The notes under the pieces: model-generated | What the model saw: only the letters and a program-made list of their open reading frames with translations | Told to the model about the DNA's origin: nothing | The model's database searches: none | Position numbers and translations under genes: made by a program | DNA from: Jaapia argillacea MUCL 33604 | Taxonomy: Eukaryota; Basidiomycota; Agaricomycetes; Jaapiales; Jaapiaceae | Direction of reading: 5' to 3' | Assembly: GCA_000697665.1 (NCBI GenBank) | Contig: KL197731.1 | Coordinates: 26,311-90,310, forward strand | DNA: 64,000 nucleotides | Shown: positions 32,935 through 44,745 of the stretch, one piece after another | Layout: each line of letters opens with the position of its first letter | Position numbering within the stretch: the stretch's first letter is position 1

Positions 32935-34788
32935 TCATTCACGGCCCCCCAAAGACCGCCAATTAACTCGGGATGAAAGGCTTCTTTGTTTTGAGGGAGG
33001 GCGGCGTGTCGAAGACTCCAGCAATATGGAGAGACTATGGTCGCCGTTGAGATGTGGTATCCCTGAGGAGTAAGCTGGAGGCGGTCCATTGAACGTAAAC
33101 CGATTGTCAGGCGTTAGGTTTTGGGCCTCTTGTGGTTCGTCGTTTGAAAAATCTATGGCAAATTCACCCACAGGTGGTATGGGAGGGAGAGCTGGCGAGC
33201 CATCATCGTAAGAAGGGGACGCATCTGGAAAGATTGTGGTGAGGACCATTTCATCAATCGCAACCTCACACCCACCTTCGATGTCGTACTCGGAATCGGG
33301 GTATGATCGGTGGGAAGGTGTACGAACGGAATCGCCTCCCTCGGTTGCCATGGTGGAAGTCTCCGCCAAAGAGGGGACGTAATTAACCGATGACGCCCGC
33401 TCAATATGGGCTAAGGGAATCATTTCATGCTCGGAAGGGGTGAGTGCACGATCTTCTTCGGCAATAGGGGTCACGCCCCATGATCGCAGACTTGCGTCGA
33501 TATTGGGAATGCGGGCAGGGTCCGGGGAGTAGACCCCACTGTCGAGGCTGTCGACAGGCGAGCTTGGTGAAGGGGACGGAGTTTCAGAGGAAGATACTGA
33601 GCTTTTGCTTCGTAGGGACCACGAGAAAAGACGCCCAGGATCGCCACTCCGATTTGAAGATTTACCAGTAGTGTGCCGACGACCTCCACCGGGAGCAACC
33701 CACTTAACCGGGGAAGAGCCTTGGCCATGCCCATCCACGCTGCTTGATGGTGACAACAGGGATGGGGCAGTAATAATGGAATCCTGTCCCATAGGCCGCT
33801 TCCCAGCTTTAACGCTGCTTCTACTACTCTTGGTTGGAGTTACGGCATTCTTGATATGTCGGCGCCCTCCACCTGGTCTCACGACCTTGGATCGGTCTGT
33901 AGAGAACGTGCGAGTGAAGATAACGCCACCAAGGTCATGCTCCGCTTCGACAAGAACGACTCTCGCCCGCGAGTGTCCATTGTAGTCGCTTCGGGAAACA
34001 TTCGCCTCCGAGGGTATTTCCTGAACAACGAGTTTTCCAAATTCACCAATGATCTACATAACCGCCAGAGGTTCAATGGATCGCCCCAAATAGATGGAAA
34101 CAGAGGCGGTGCTCACCGAGCCTTTCTGCGAGCATTCGTGCAGTGCTCCAAACATGTTGGCTGTCCAATCTCGAGCCGTGCTCCTCTTGAAATCCCGCAT
34201 CTGCAACTGCTTCGCTGTAATATTGGCATTCAACTGGCCAATCTGGGTCTTCAGCTCGCTAAGGTGCTTTACTCGTTTCTGCGTTTCTTTGTCGTTAGGG
34301 TCCATGCCTGCAAGGGACTGCTCGATGGGAATGGCGTGGCGGAGCATCGTTTCGCGATCGTGAACGAGTTTGTCAACCACTTTTGTGGTTGACTCGAGAT
34401 ATTGCACATGATGACGAACGGGTTCAATCCGTGCCGAAAACTGGACTAGGGCCGATGTAAAACGGGTCAAGAGTGTGCTGCAAGCTAGAAGGTGGTCCTG
34501 TAGCGGTTGTGATGTGAGTAATTACGACCTGTGGGCTGGTATGGGGGGGGCTGTACGCACCCGGAAATCGTGACTCTCTCCTTCACCCCAAGACCCGAGT
34601 GCGCTGGATATGTTGGTGAATATATCACCTAGGCGTGGTAATCTTTCCTGGTGTCAAGAGGAGAACAGAAGACCAAGCCAGACGCCTCACGTTTGCCGTA
34701 ACGACTCCTCTGCATCGACGAGTTTGTGAAAGGAATCCTCTTGAATGAAGGTTACGCCAGGGGTCCTACTAGTAGAGGAACTCGCCAT
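32935..34788 (-). CDS. Pil1-like eisosome/BAR-domain protein P2
   Basis: Four exons (34691-34788, 34561-34642, 34117-34497, 32935-34053), 559 residues. The Pil1 core runs to about residue 225: HKLVDAEESLRQTL, SALGSWGEGESHDFR, LKTQIGQLNANI, DFKRSTARDWTANMF, then IIGEFGKLVVQEIP and DYNGHSRARVVLVEAEHDL. Exons 2 (82 nt) and 3 (381 nt) have exactly the same length as in P1, although protein identity is moderate. The tail is Ser/Pro/acidic and disordered with PGGGRRHIK and PGGGRRHTT, and ends SSRVNWRSLGG, comparable to the P1 end SARVPWLPF. It is the closest relative of P1 and P3 in tail features, and likely arose by tandem duplication. Confidence 0.82.
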
Positions 34789-36007
34789 TTTGACCTCGGG
34801 TGAGACGGAGGGAAAGCTAGCAAGTAAGAGAATTCTTCCCAGAGTAGTACTACGTGCACAGCAAGCACTGGCCTCCGAAATTGGTCCACCGAGCTCTCCA
34901 TCGAGATTGCGGGCTCTTTGTGGGAGATAGGCGCCTGACCATGCCTAAAGAAACAGAAAGCATAGCCGTTATCGCGAGCTGGGGATCACGCGTTACGGAA
35001 GAATGTTAGGAATAAACTCTAAGTAGTTGGCAGCGCTAACTCCGCAACACAGAGAGTATCATAATGTGTGACTTGCGGTCGAATCTGTCGAGTAACGGGT
35101 CATATATGGTAAGGGGCACTCACGAAGACCAAGGACTCTACTTAAAACGGTGAACAAGGACTCGGACACAAACCAAGGTTGGACGTAAAGCGCCTTGTGA
35201 AGCCCTGATAAATAATATCACAGAACTACAAATATGCAGAAATTCCACAGCCGCACTGACAGCACGCTTATCTTGCACGGCATGGATCATGACATCTATT
35301 GAGCGTCTCAGCATACGCAAAGCTATCCCCTGGCTATGTAACGCAAACACTTGTCGTTGTCTGTTGATCCACCATTCCAAGAGTAAATACGGGAATGAGC
35401 GCGTTCACGAAGCCATCAACAACTCCTGAGGAAAACAGCGGAACAAGGGTATCCTTTGGAGGAGTTCCTTGCGAAATTTCTTTCTGAGCTGAGCAAGCAC
35501 CGCCGCTTATCGTGGGGACATGGCATACAGCGGTGAGCTACCATCGCTTCTTCGGAAGGTGCGCCTAGTTTACGCAGGGCTGTGCTGTGCTCCAAAGGAT
35601 CTGCGGGCGCGATGCTGACAGGCGCACGTCAAATCCGGGTTGACGAACGAAAACAGAATAGTTATGGATGGTCAACGATGAGTATCAATTTGATGAGGTG
35701 TGGACGAGAGATTGGTTGGTTGACCACTGTTTCGAACAGGGTCTGGCAAGAGATCATTTGGAAGGTTCGAGTGGGACATCAAGGAGGGTAGAACGGAGGA
35801 AGGCTTCTATTGAGTCATTGGACGAAGGATATCGAAGGAATGGACCAAATGACGGCGCGAGATTACTTTGCAACGTATTTTGGGAGAGGATGATAACATT
35901 CGAGAGAGGACGTCTAATCGTGTGGCAAAGGATCCGATCAACTCTCGTGCAACAGACACGCCACCCCAAGCTGGCCAAAAGCAGAATAAATCGCCTCTCC
36001 CAAACGA
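34789..36007. other. Intergenic between P2 and P3, no firm gene
   Basis: A plus-strand frame at 35668-36051 (126 codons, with VWTRDWLVDHCFEQG) overlaps the P3 stop region and has no recognised domain or splice context. No further feature is supported. Confidence 0.4.
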
Positions 36008-37560
36008 TCATGATTGCAGATCGAGGAATGTCACACGAGAGGACCTGCTAGATGGATGAGACGGAGGTAAGGCTGGTAGCATAGCCGGGGTTGATGCGTT
36101 CGGCGGCCACGAAACCTCAAATTCGCCGGATGGGATATCTGGGAGGAATGGGGGCGCAGGGGTTACGATGAAGGAGTATTCCTCGATTTCCGAACCTTTC
36201 TCGTCGATTTCTGTGCTCTGATAAGAGGACCTCCGAAGAGATTCGACTGCCCCTGGGGTTTGCGCTAGGATGGGTGTCGGAGGGCGGGAGGGATCGAAAT
36301 GTGACGATTCTTGTGATGGGGTGACACTACCCGCGCTTCCCGAAAGATCGTTGGGATTGGTCGGCAAGTGAATCGGGCTGGTGGAAGGATCACTGAACCG
36401 AGTCGACATAGAACCGCCGTGTTCTTCGAGAAGTCCCCCAGAGATAGAGGCGTCCAGGAGGGGCTGGCAATCTCCTGGTGTAGGGTCTCGAGGGAGCCTC
36501 GCCCGACCCAAGGCAAACCAAGTATGATCACTGATGGCCTTTCGAATCGGAGCGGGAATATAATGTACGCGCCCTCCGCCCGGTCGTATAGATGAATTTG
36601 TTGATGAATGTCCATGGGAAGAGTCGGGGGATACTGGTATCTCGACCTGAAGTAGTCGCGACCCACGTGAGTCGAGGTTAGGGATATCATGGGTGGTATG
36701 CGATGATGGGTTGGTGGGACCAGAGTCCATCGGCACCGGGGCATTGTTGGATTGGCTCGTTTTCTTGAAAACGGATGGACTCGGAGCCTTCTCCGTATGT
36801 TTGTGGGGGCGATGCCTCCTCCCTCCACCCGGGACAGAAAACCTCGTATCAGAAGGCTGGGATGAAAAGGGAACAATGCCAAGCCAGAGATCGGCGTCTG
36901 CGACCAGCGCGGTGGGGGTTGTTTGAGAGGTGGGATCAATCCGTCCGAAGCTGCTTTGTCGCGATACCAGGGAATCTGTATCTCTGACAATGCGTTTTCC
37001 ACAGTCGCCTATAATCTATGTCATTGGGTTGAATGTGGGTGAGAAGGAGTAGAGAAGACCTGAAGGGTGATGCGCACCACACCCTTCTCTGAACATTCTT
37101 GGATGGCACCAAACACCAATGATACCCATGCCATCAGATCCGCTTCAGAGTCAGAGTATTGAGACAGGGGATGCAGTCGCTCGCAACAGATTCCGAGAGC
37201 AGAAGAATAACGAGTGAAAAGTTTGCTGCATGATTGGAAATGAGTCTAACGGTTGGTTAGGAGGATGGTCTATCTGTCAGAAACGAGCAAACATACCCGT
37301 ATGAAACTATCCTCAAAGGACTCCAAAGACGTGGAAACGACCTTGAATTCATCGCTGAGTGACTTGAAACTACGTAACAGGTGTCGTTAGTTCGTGCCCT
37401 GCTAATACGAATACGCTGTAGCTGAAAAAGAAACGAACGACTGGAGGATGGAAGCCTGCGCATTGAGAAGACTTTGAAAAGGATCAATACTACGGTTCCG
37501 CACGACTCTTTTGCCCTTTTCCGCGCTCGTAGAGGGGAGAGGAGCACTCGACGCGAACAT
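36008..37560 (-). CDS. Pil1-like protein P3 with a shortened BAR region
   Basis: Four exons (37439-37560, 37297-37369, 37078-37245, 36008-37015), 456 residues. The order of Pil1 elements is kept: FQSLLNAQASILQS, LSDEFKVVSTSLES, FTRYSSALGICCERL, then directly WVSLVFGAIQECSEKG and IIGDCGKRIVRD. Exon 3 is 168 nt, not 381, an in-frame loss of 71 codons that removes most of the two central helices. The curved Pil1 dimer can hardly form without them, so P3 may act differently, or be on the way out, although its frame is fully open. The tail carries VPGGGRRHRPH and RPGGGRVHYIP, as in P1 and P2. A second in-frame ATG at 37584 would add eight residues. Confidence 0.7.
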
Positions 37561-38356
37561 CGTGGTGGAGGGAAGGCCAGTCACTAACCTGGCTTCAGCC
37601 CTCCGTCGTCACATATTAGTTTGGGCGCCTGTAGACGGATCTCAATCCGGAACCTGTGGGGTCACACTGCAACGAGAGCCGAGCGCCATTCAAAGGGCCG
37701 TCATCGAGCGGACACTGGTGGTCAAGCGTTTGTGAAGCTCCTTCAAGTAAATCTTCGATAGACATCTGATGGATGTGGTCGTGCACTCATAACAGAGACA
37801 AACTGGGCAAAGGTTTGGCAGATATCTGAGACGAAAGCTCCTGTTACAAATTTGAGCCAAATGTATGATAGAAAGAATATCGGCGCTGGTTTCTTAACAT
37901 AGTTTACTATTTTAAGGTCTGCTAAAGGAGACTACTGGTTTCTTGCGTTCGCCAGGATAAGATGGCCACGTGGGTACCACGTTGCATTGGGAGATGCAGG
38001 TAAATACGACAACTCAAACACTGCACAGCAAATATCCCCACGAGGAACAAGAAAACAGGAACACAGATTATTCGCTGGGACAAGCGCTGGGAAATGATAA
38101 ATATCAAGTCTTCTTGATATTAGTTTGATCGCCTTTGTTACATAGTGTCACTAGCGCCTCCAGATACCCTCTTCTGAGATCCAGTGTTGTTTCCTCCTGT
38201 ATGTGGACTTATAACACCTCTTAAGTAGCTCCGACAAATAGGAAGTACGTAGCACCAAAGTAGCACAGCAGAATGGAACGTCCAGCACACCCAACCAAAC
38301 GAAACCGTAGGATTACAAAACCACACAGTTGACATATTCCCCAGCCAAAAACCACA
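37561..38356. other. Intergenic between P3 and P4
   Basis: P3 upstream region and P4 3' flank. AT-rich, no supported gene or repeat. Confidence 0.45.
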
Positions 38357-40337
38357 TCAACTGCCATCTCCGTGATCACCCGATGTTTTACAGCACGAAC
38401 CCAGTGAAGAGAAAAACCCCACAACAGCCGTAGCACCATTAACAAATACTTTCGCAAGATCCGCTGCCGTAGTCCCACCAGTTTGACCCTCCGAACGTTC
38501 CTGAGATGGCCCCCATGTCGGAGAGAGGGCCGGTGGGAGCCCCGAAAATGTATTACTTGTGGTATGCATCATTTCCCTGGCGCCAGATTGTATGGGAGGG
38601 GGAGGAGGATAGAAGAGGGGTAAGTCGGGAAGGCGGCGTTCCGAGATGACTGTGGTAGAATTGCTCGTCGTCATTCCAGGAGATGGATTTGGGGGTATGA
38701 TGGGTAAGGAACGTGGTTGGAAGGGAGTAGTCGAAGACGATGAAGATTGACTGTCGATAGGACCTCTAGAGTAAGGCGCAACTGAGAGGAGAACAGAGTC
38801 AATAAGTTTTCCAAACCAGAAAGGGAAGTGAGAAAAGGCGGACTTGGGGAAGAACGAGAAATACCTGGCGAACTCCTAGGTGTTTCACGATCAGATCCAC
38901 CATTACTAAATTCTCGAACTTTTCCACTGGGCGGTTTCGCAGTCATTACCAGATGCGGAAGTTCTCCGACGTCGTACGGTGTAGCTTGAGACGAAGAGCC
39001 ACGATCGCTGTCGTCGAGATTAGTTGGCAGGGATCGATAGAGGGAGACAGTCGCATCGGGGCTGGAAGGACCTGAGTAGGCGCTACCACTACGGCGTTGA
39101 ACACCTGACAGAGGAGAGGGACTATGTGTGGAGGGGCTCCTCGTAGAGCCCACAGTTGACACGCTAGGTTTCTCGCTCAGAGGTGGGGTGATGGGGACAT
39201 ATTGTATTTGCGGCTGGGGGTTAGGTGGGAACGAGGCGGTGCTGGACTCATGAATGATAGGTAGACCGAAATAACCTGAAGGTGTGTCACTTTGGTAGGG
39301 ATGAGTGGTAGGGGTGTCGGTGGTAGTTTGTCTGGTGGGTGTAGGGCTCTGTGCTTGGACGTCTTCAGGAGCCGGAGTCGCAGGTGTAGTCACTGTCGTT
39401 TCCGCCTTTGTCGATGCGCCGTCATGTAAGCTGCGTTCAGCCTCAGTTAAAATCTCCCTCGTTTGATTGTAGCTGCTATAGGGCCGAGAGGCGTTTGGGG
39501 GTTCCTCGGTGACGTGTTGGATGACACGCGAGCCATAAGTGCTAATAACCTGGAAGGATAAATACGAGGTATGAGCGCTGAACGACGATGTATCGAAAAA
39601 CCAAATGGAAATTTACCGTTCCTTTCCTCGAACACTCGGATAGTCCTCCAAGTAAGACTTCCATGAATATCCTCGCACTTCTTCGTCTAAATTCTACGAT
39701 GTTGACTTCTTCGACACGGATTTGGTAGCTCAACTGGGATACTTTCTCCGTGGCTGTATTCCAAGCCAACGTCTCGGCCTGAACGTCCTTGCTCTCACTC
39801 ATCATCTTCTGCAGTTTCTTTTGTACGGAATCTGCCTTCTTCGTAGCTTCGAGGTGGCTACGTTTGAGGTCACTGAGCGCCTTTTCGTATGAAGCAATGT
39901 CGGTTAGGTGACGGCAGACTTTGTCAAAGTGTGTTGCGAATTGGATGAGGGCGGACGAGTAGTGGTTCAGAAGGATCGAGGAGACGGAAAGTGTATCCTA
40001 AGCATTCAAGGTCAGTGGCAGTCATTCAATACTTTGGCCAGAAAGAGCCGGAAGAAGGACAGGAACTTTAAGAGGGAATCGGGATCGTGAATGAACTCAC
40101 TTCAACGTCTTGGCTCTCTCCTATCGCCCATTTCTTCGTCGAGTTCGAAGCAACAGCAATGTCTCCACCCAATTGAGACATCCTATACAATATCCAGCGG
40201 TGGTTAGAGGTTGAAGACCATGACTGCACTTACGACTTCATGACTGATCGCATGGCTTGAAGAAGGTCTCGCAGAGGACCGCCTCCCGTATTAGACGAAC
40301 TACCACCCGATATCAGTGAAGCTGCTGTGTGGAGCAT
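38357..40337 (-). CDS. Pil1-like eisosome/BAR-domain protein P4
   Basis: Five exons (40234-40337, 40101-40182, 39617-39997, 38865-39549, 38357-38781), 558 residues. Pil1 core: LRDLLQAMRSVMKSM, KKWAIGESQDVED, LIQFATHFDKVCRHL, RVEEVNIVEFRRRSARIF, then VISTYGSRVIQHV and SSYNQTREILTEAERSLHD, which parallels the yeast YEASKQIIIDAESAL segment. Exons 2 and 3 are 82 and 381 nt. The Pro/Ser-rich tail contains FGLPIIHESS and SLYRSLPTN, shared in part with P5 and P8. The C-terminus is hydrophobic with two cysteines (KVFVNGATAVVGFFSSL then GSCC) and could insert into or be lipid-anchored to a membrane. A TATA-like stretch lies at about 40388-40396. Confidence 0.82.
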
Positions 40338-40948
40338 TTGATCCACGCCAAGTGTGTTTGCTAGAGGAGTTCAAGTTCGCGCCGAGGATATATAAACCTT
40401 GGGCGTAGGTGTCGGCGTCTATGAAGAGGACATGTGCAGTTAGAGAGGTGAACTAGTGCCTCGAAGGGACTATTAAGTTGGGCACGAGGACGATAAAGGG
40501 AACTAACGATACCTTACCTACAGAACCCAATCTTATCACGGTGTATTCCTCGCGTGTGTCTCCAAAGACATGGTAGTCCCATATCCAAGCATTTTTGTGA
40601 ATGAAATGGGCCAAATGTTTCGCAGATGATAGTGGAGGGTCCGAAGAGCTGCAGATTGAATCGGCGGTATCGATGCCGCGGCAGCGCCAGAGTCTCCATG
40701 AACTCCGATAATCCTGACATCTGAGCCGAAAATGCACATTATATTCTTGAACGAGGTGAATGATATTCAGCATGTCTAGTGTCTTCAACATTCGTCGATA
40801 GCAGGGGCAACGTCGCACATGGTCGAGGACATGCTTTTCGATCATCAAAATATTCCTAATCACCCCACATTTTCTCGAACCAGCTGTATTACAAAAACCC
40901 TCAACCGAAATCCCAGGACTCCTATTTCTCCCTAAATACCACGCCTGC
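40338..40948. other. P4 promoter and hydrophobin 1 3' flank
   Basis: From about 40780 the DNA is part of the hydrophobin duplicon (its mate starts near 47530). A long minus-strand frame here is only read-through of the hydrophobin introns and 3' flank. No separate gene is supported. Confidence 0.5.
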
Positions 40949-41396
40949 TTAGAGGGTAACGGGGACGCAGCCAATGGAGATAAGACCGCCTGCGAGAGGG
41001 ATGCGTGAATATCAACGAAAACAACGGAAAGTGTCACGAAAGGGAATATACCGTGGGAGTTATCGCTGCAGCATACAGGCGAAGCAGAGCTACGAGCAAA
41101 ATGAGTGGATGACTCTCGACTCTCAACTTTGAAGGGACTTACCAAGAGGAGCCAGAGCCAACACCAATGGCGGTGATGGGCGAGCAAGTCAAGCCAACTT
41201 CAGTAGTGAGATCCTGGAGGACGATGCCAAGGAGCGCGAGGATACCGGCAGCGGCGGGGTCGCTCGCGGTCTCAACGGTGTTGCAGCACTGGATGGGGCC
41301 AGTGGTACAATCGCTAGCTGGGATTGGGGTAGTGTCCCAAGCAGCAGTGGCGACAGCAAGGATGGAGAGAGTGGTGAAGGTGGCGAGTTTGAACAT
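40949..41396 (-). CDS. Class I hydrophobin, copy 1
   Basis: Three exons (41143-41396, 41052-41089, 40949-40989) encode 110 residues. A signal peptide (about 1-19) precedes eight cysteines at 30, 37, 38, 71, 85, 91, 92 and 105, the C-CC-C-C-CC-C pattern. The C2-C3 to C4 spacing of 32 residues is the class I type. Hydrophobins are secreted and assemble into amphipathic films on hyphae, spores and fruiting bodies. The last residues (GGLISIGCVPVTL) are typical of agaricomycete class I hydrophobins. Introns are short with GT..AG borders. Nearly identical to the copy at 47711-48159; a TATA box lies at 41468. Confidence 0.95.
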
Positions 41397-41467
41397 TGTC
41401 GGTTTGTTTGGTGGGACGTACAGATGGATGTCTGAGCGATGGAGTTTGGAGGACTAGATGTGAGGGT

Positions 41468-41475
41468 CTTTATAG
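41468..41475 (-). promoter_or_regulatory. TATA box of hydrophobin 1
   Basis: The minus strand reads CTATAAAG, 72-79 bp before the ATG at 41396; conserved in copy 2 as CTATAAAAA. Confidence 0.65.
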
Positions 41476-42572
41476 GATTTCTGCACGGGAGGTGAGTGAG
41501 TTATTCGGCCCCCTGATGACAGTCAAGGAGTCCATCGTTGCTGATGGCTTGCATGGTGTTGACAGGTACTGAGAAAATGCCAGCAGAGCAATCGACTGCA
41601 GAGCTTCATCAAGGGTGCAAAGCATAGTCGTCAGGGACGGCAACAAGAGCATTGCATGTCAAAGTGGAGTGCTTGGGAAACATTCGAGAACATCTGATCA
41701 TGAACTTTGAGGCATCAGACGGCCTCCGACAAATGTAGGATGATGCAGTGGTTGGGTTACGCAACTGCAAACGATGTTGTAGCCTGATCCGAGGAACGAG
41801 GTAGATAAGGTGTGGGAGCGTAGACGGAAGTCTGGTGTCCGCCCAGTAAAGCGTCCAGCACGGAGGCCGCGAGATGGCCAATGATATCTGTGAATGCTAT
41901 GTGGATGACCAGGAGAGTTGGCGGTGTGGAGGAACAAATGCTATCGGCGTTTGCCGAGACTGGTTGGGTCGGTCCGAGTTCACGTTGTACAGTACCACCA
42001 CACAGACATGAACATCTCAAGCTCTGTACACGACTCCAGAAGAAAGCTTTACCTTCCTTCTTTCCCCATTCTGTGATTATGTCATCATGGGTGCAACTAG
42101 TACTCTTGGACTCGCTAAACAAGGCCATATGCGTTCGCTTACACACTTATGTGCCTGCCCCTGTCAACGATGAATGCTGTGAGTTCATTGTTCTCTTTCA
42201 CACCGAGTGGAGTGACCGGTAGTATATTGAAGGAATGATATCGGTTCCGCTGAGTTTCTGTCAGCCTTTCACGACCAAATGCCGTGAGCAGACAACAACT
42301 TCGTCGCCATTTCTCTCCATGAGACCTCTGCCATCGTTATCATTGTCCCCCGTCTGTCAATCATCACGCTGAACCGTGAAACCTATTCCGATTTAATTGT
42401 CTCATCGGCACAGATGTTCTCAGTGGAAAGATTTCATTATGTATCTCACAAGGAGTGGCTTCCCAACCCTCATCTTTGGATTCCCAACAACTATATACCT
42501 ATACCATACGCAAGCCCCCGCTGTCGCCCCCCGACTCCCAACGACCCATCCAGTGCTGCATAGGACCATCAA

Positions 42573-42890
42573 GAGCCTGGGTATCGTGCTCAAAGATCTC
42601 GCTGAGGCTGAAGTAGGCTTGACTTGTTCCCCAGTGTCGGCTCTGATTCTTCTTGGCACTCAAGTCCTTTAAAAGTCGAGAGACGGGGCACACGAATCAG
42701 CCCTTATAAACTTTGATTTGAATGTCAGCTCTGCTTCTCCTGTCAGCTGCACTGATAACTCTTATAGTCAATCTTCGAACCCCCGTTTCTCTTTGTTTGC
42801 AGCTGGTATTGTGCCTTCGGTTCTTCAGGTGGTCTCATCTCCATTGGCTGTATCCCCGTTTACCCTCCGAGACATTGGGTGGGAGAGGGT
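42573..42890 (+). pseudogene. Hydrophobin relic, opposite strand to copy 1
   Basis: Plus-strand frames give SLGIVLKDLAEAEVGLTC with SPVSALILLG (42573-42660), matching LLGIVLQDLTTEVGLTC with SPITAIGVG of the intact hydrophobin. Further right TCTCATCTCCATTGGCTGTATCCCCG (about 42831-42856) encodes LISIGCIPV, the hydrophobin C-terminus. The middle is shifted and the SPVCC region is damaged, so no protein can be made. Confidence 0.7.
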
Positions 42891-43123
42891 TGGTTGAGAA
42901 CGTGGTACAGTGTCTCAGATGCATAAACGTTACTGTGATGGTTGACTATCACGTACACTGTCCATCTTGATTCTTGAGCCAGCAAACACGACTTACCTTT
43001 GTTTGAATTTCGTGATGACTTGATAAAAAGTACATTGTGTCACCTGACGAATCCTGTCCAGGTCAACAGAGGAAGCGGACAATAGCAAGGCAATCATAAA
43101 AGAGCTAATAACGGGGTGAAGCG

Positions 43124-43173
43124 TCTGCCAAGCCTTGACCAGTCAGTGGGTCAACCGGTCAAGGCTTGGCAGA
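43124..43173. repeat. Perfect inverted repeat, 17-bp arms
   Basis: TCTGCCAAGCCTTGACC (43124-43140) and its exact reverse complement (43157-43173) surround a 16-base loop. It sits at the edge of a degenerate repeat also seen at about 50900-51030. Confidence 0.75.
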
Positions 43174-43620
43174 GTTTGATTTGATGGAGAGGAATTGGTA
43201 TCGACCAAAGTTGCAGGGCGATGGCGTGACTTGAGTGAGGCACTGAGTCAAGCAGATTCTGGGAGAAGATCGTACGAGATGGTGTGGAGAATATGTATGT
43301 TATCGCTGACGTCGTTTGAGGTGATTCCATTTGTACAAAATGCCCATAAAAGAGACAAGGAAATCTTCCAGCCAGTTCAAGTTGAGGTCCAGCATCAGTC
43401 CGGGTGGGTGCCTGACATCTAGTTAGAATATAGCGCTTACGGGCAAGCCACGGGAAATCACCCAGTGGGTTTAGGACTGGGTCCATCAAGTCCGAATTCG
43501 CCAAGTCTCTAACAGATTCTGCCAGAACATCGTAGGAGACGGTATGGAGAAGGGTGAGAATCGGTGGTCGTGAAAGGGCGAATGTGGCGAATTGAATGGT
43601 GGTTTGGTGATGGCTGCGCA

Positions 43621-44729
43621 TATATAACAACCCTCGACCAGTCACCACACCATCCCGCCGAATCCGTTTCCTGGCATCCCTGCTAGTCTGCACCCCCACC
43701 CAACTCAAAGACCCCAGCTCACCCTCCGATAGGGTTGCAGTGTCCTTCTGCATTGTGTATGCAGGACCCATAATCATACGGTATACCTTTACACTTCTGC
43801 GGAACAGCAGCATCCAAAGTCGCTCACATTCTCCCTGCGCTGCACTAGGCCACCAACCGGGTGGGACACACCTTTGTTGTGTGTTGGTCGTCAGCGTTCT
43901 TCAGTTTTTCGTTTCTCGTTGCATTCAACTACATCCTTGTTAATAGATCCACCGGGGCTCGTCCTCAGCGTAGGCGTTTTTGGTAGAAGTCACAAAGTAA
44001 CAATCCTCGTCGAGTGGGTACCAGCCCAGTCCACTAGAGGTCAAAGTCGCCCCTCTCTCGATCTCACAAGGGTCCCTCAAACAAAAGGAAGTCAGTCACT
44101 CCCTCCACCATCAATAATCCCTCCTCACCAAACATATCTTGCCTCCCGAACATGTCCTGCTAGAGAGTCCCACCCATGCAGTCTTCCCAACCATCGAGAG
44201 TTTTTGCTATGGTTGAGAGTCTGCACGGCTAGCTTTGATAGGTGGGGGTTGTGTTCCATCCCTGGTACCGTACTTGGCACAGAGCGTGGTGAAATCCTTC
44301 CGCGAGCGGGGGCAGGTAATCGGAAACCCGGAGTTGTTATCAGGATTCAGGCTCTATCTGGGGAGAGATCATCCCCGGTTTGTGAGGCGGACTGTGTGTG
44401 TACTTACTTGTCTGGCGTCGGGGGTTTTGAGGATGCAGTTTGGAGCTGGAGATCGAGTTCGACCAGATCAATCGTAACTCTGTTTAAGCACAAGTATACT
44501 CGACGTAGGTTCCTTCATACTCCTTCCCTACCCATCCCCTCAATCGTACAAGCAATATGCAACTATCGCATGCAACCATCATCGCACACACAAAGGTAAA
44601 CTGTACTACATAACCTTAAACCAACTCGTACGAAGGCCGAACACAACCGAGGAGCCCTCGCACGAAATCAATACATGCTCACCCCCCGGTATAGCATCAA
44701 GATCCCACCCCCTCTCACCAACGAAACGA
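43621..44729. other. Intergenic, no supported gene
   Basis: A 241-codon plus-strand frame (43874-44599) is open but has the composition of non-coding sequence and no domain. A 220-codon minus-strand frame just to the left (43151-43813) covers duplicon repeats. Neither is called. Confidence 0.4.
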
Positions 44730-44742
44730 CCCCCCCCCCCCC
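44730..44742. repeat. Poly-C tract
   Basis: Thirteen consecutive C residues just beyond the P5 stop codon; length may be unreliable in the assembly. Confidence 0.8.
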
Positions 44743-44745
44743 GGT

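Larger units (their letters stand above)
40780..43620. repeat. Hydrophobin duplicon, left copy
   Basis: This aligns in order with about 47530-51120: hydrophobin 3' flank, hydrophobin gene, promoter, a spacer with CGAGGTAGATAAGGTGTG, a plus-strand hydrophobin relic, and a segment containing GTCCAGGTCAACAG(A/G)GGAAGCGGA. The two copies flank P5. Confidence 0.75.

Noticed and set aside
35668-36051. 126-codon plus-strand gene
   Set aside because: It overlaps the P3 coding end and shows no domain, promoter or splice evidence.
43151-43813. 220-codon open frame on the minus strand
   Set aside because: It covers duplicon repeats and the perfect inverted repeat, has no domain or splice context, and its counterpart at 50.9-51.2 kb is broken.
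43874-44599. 241-codon open frame on the plus strand
   Set aside because: Composition and lack of any motif suggest a chance frame; no supporting promoter or homology visible.
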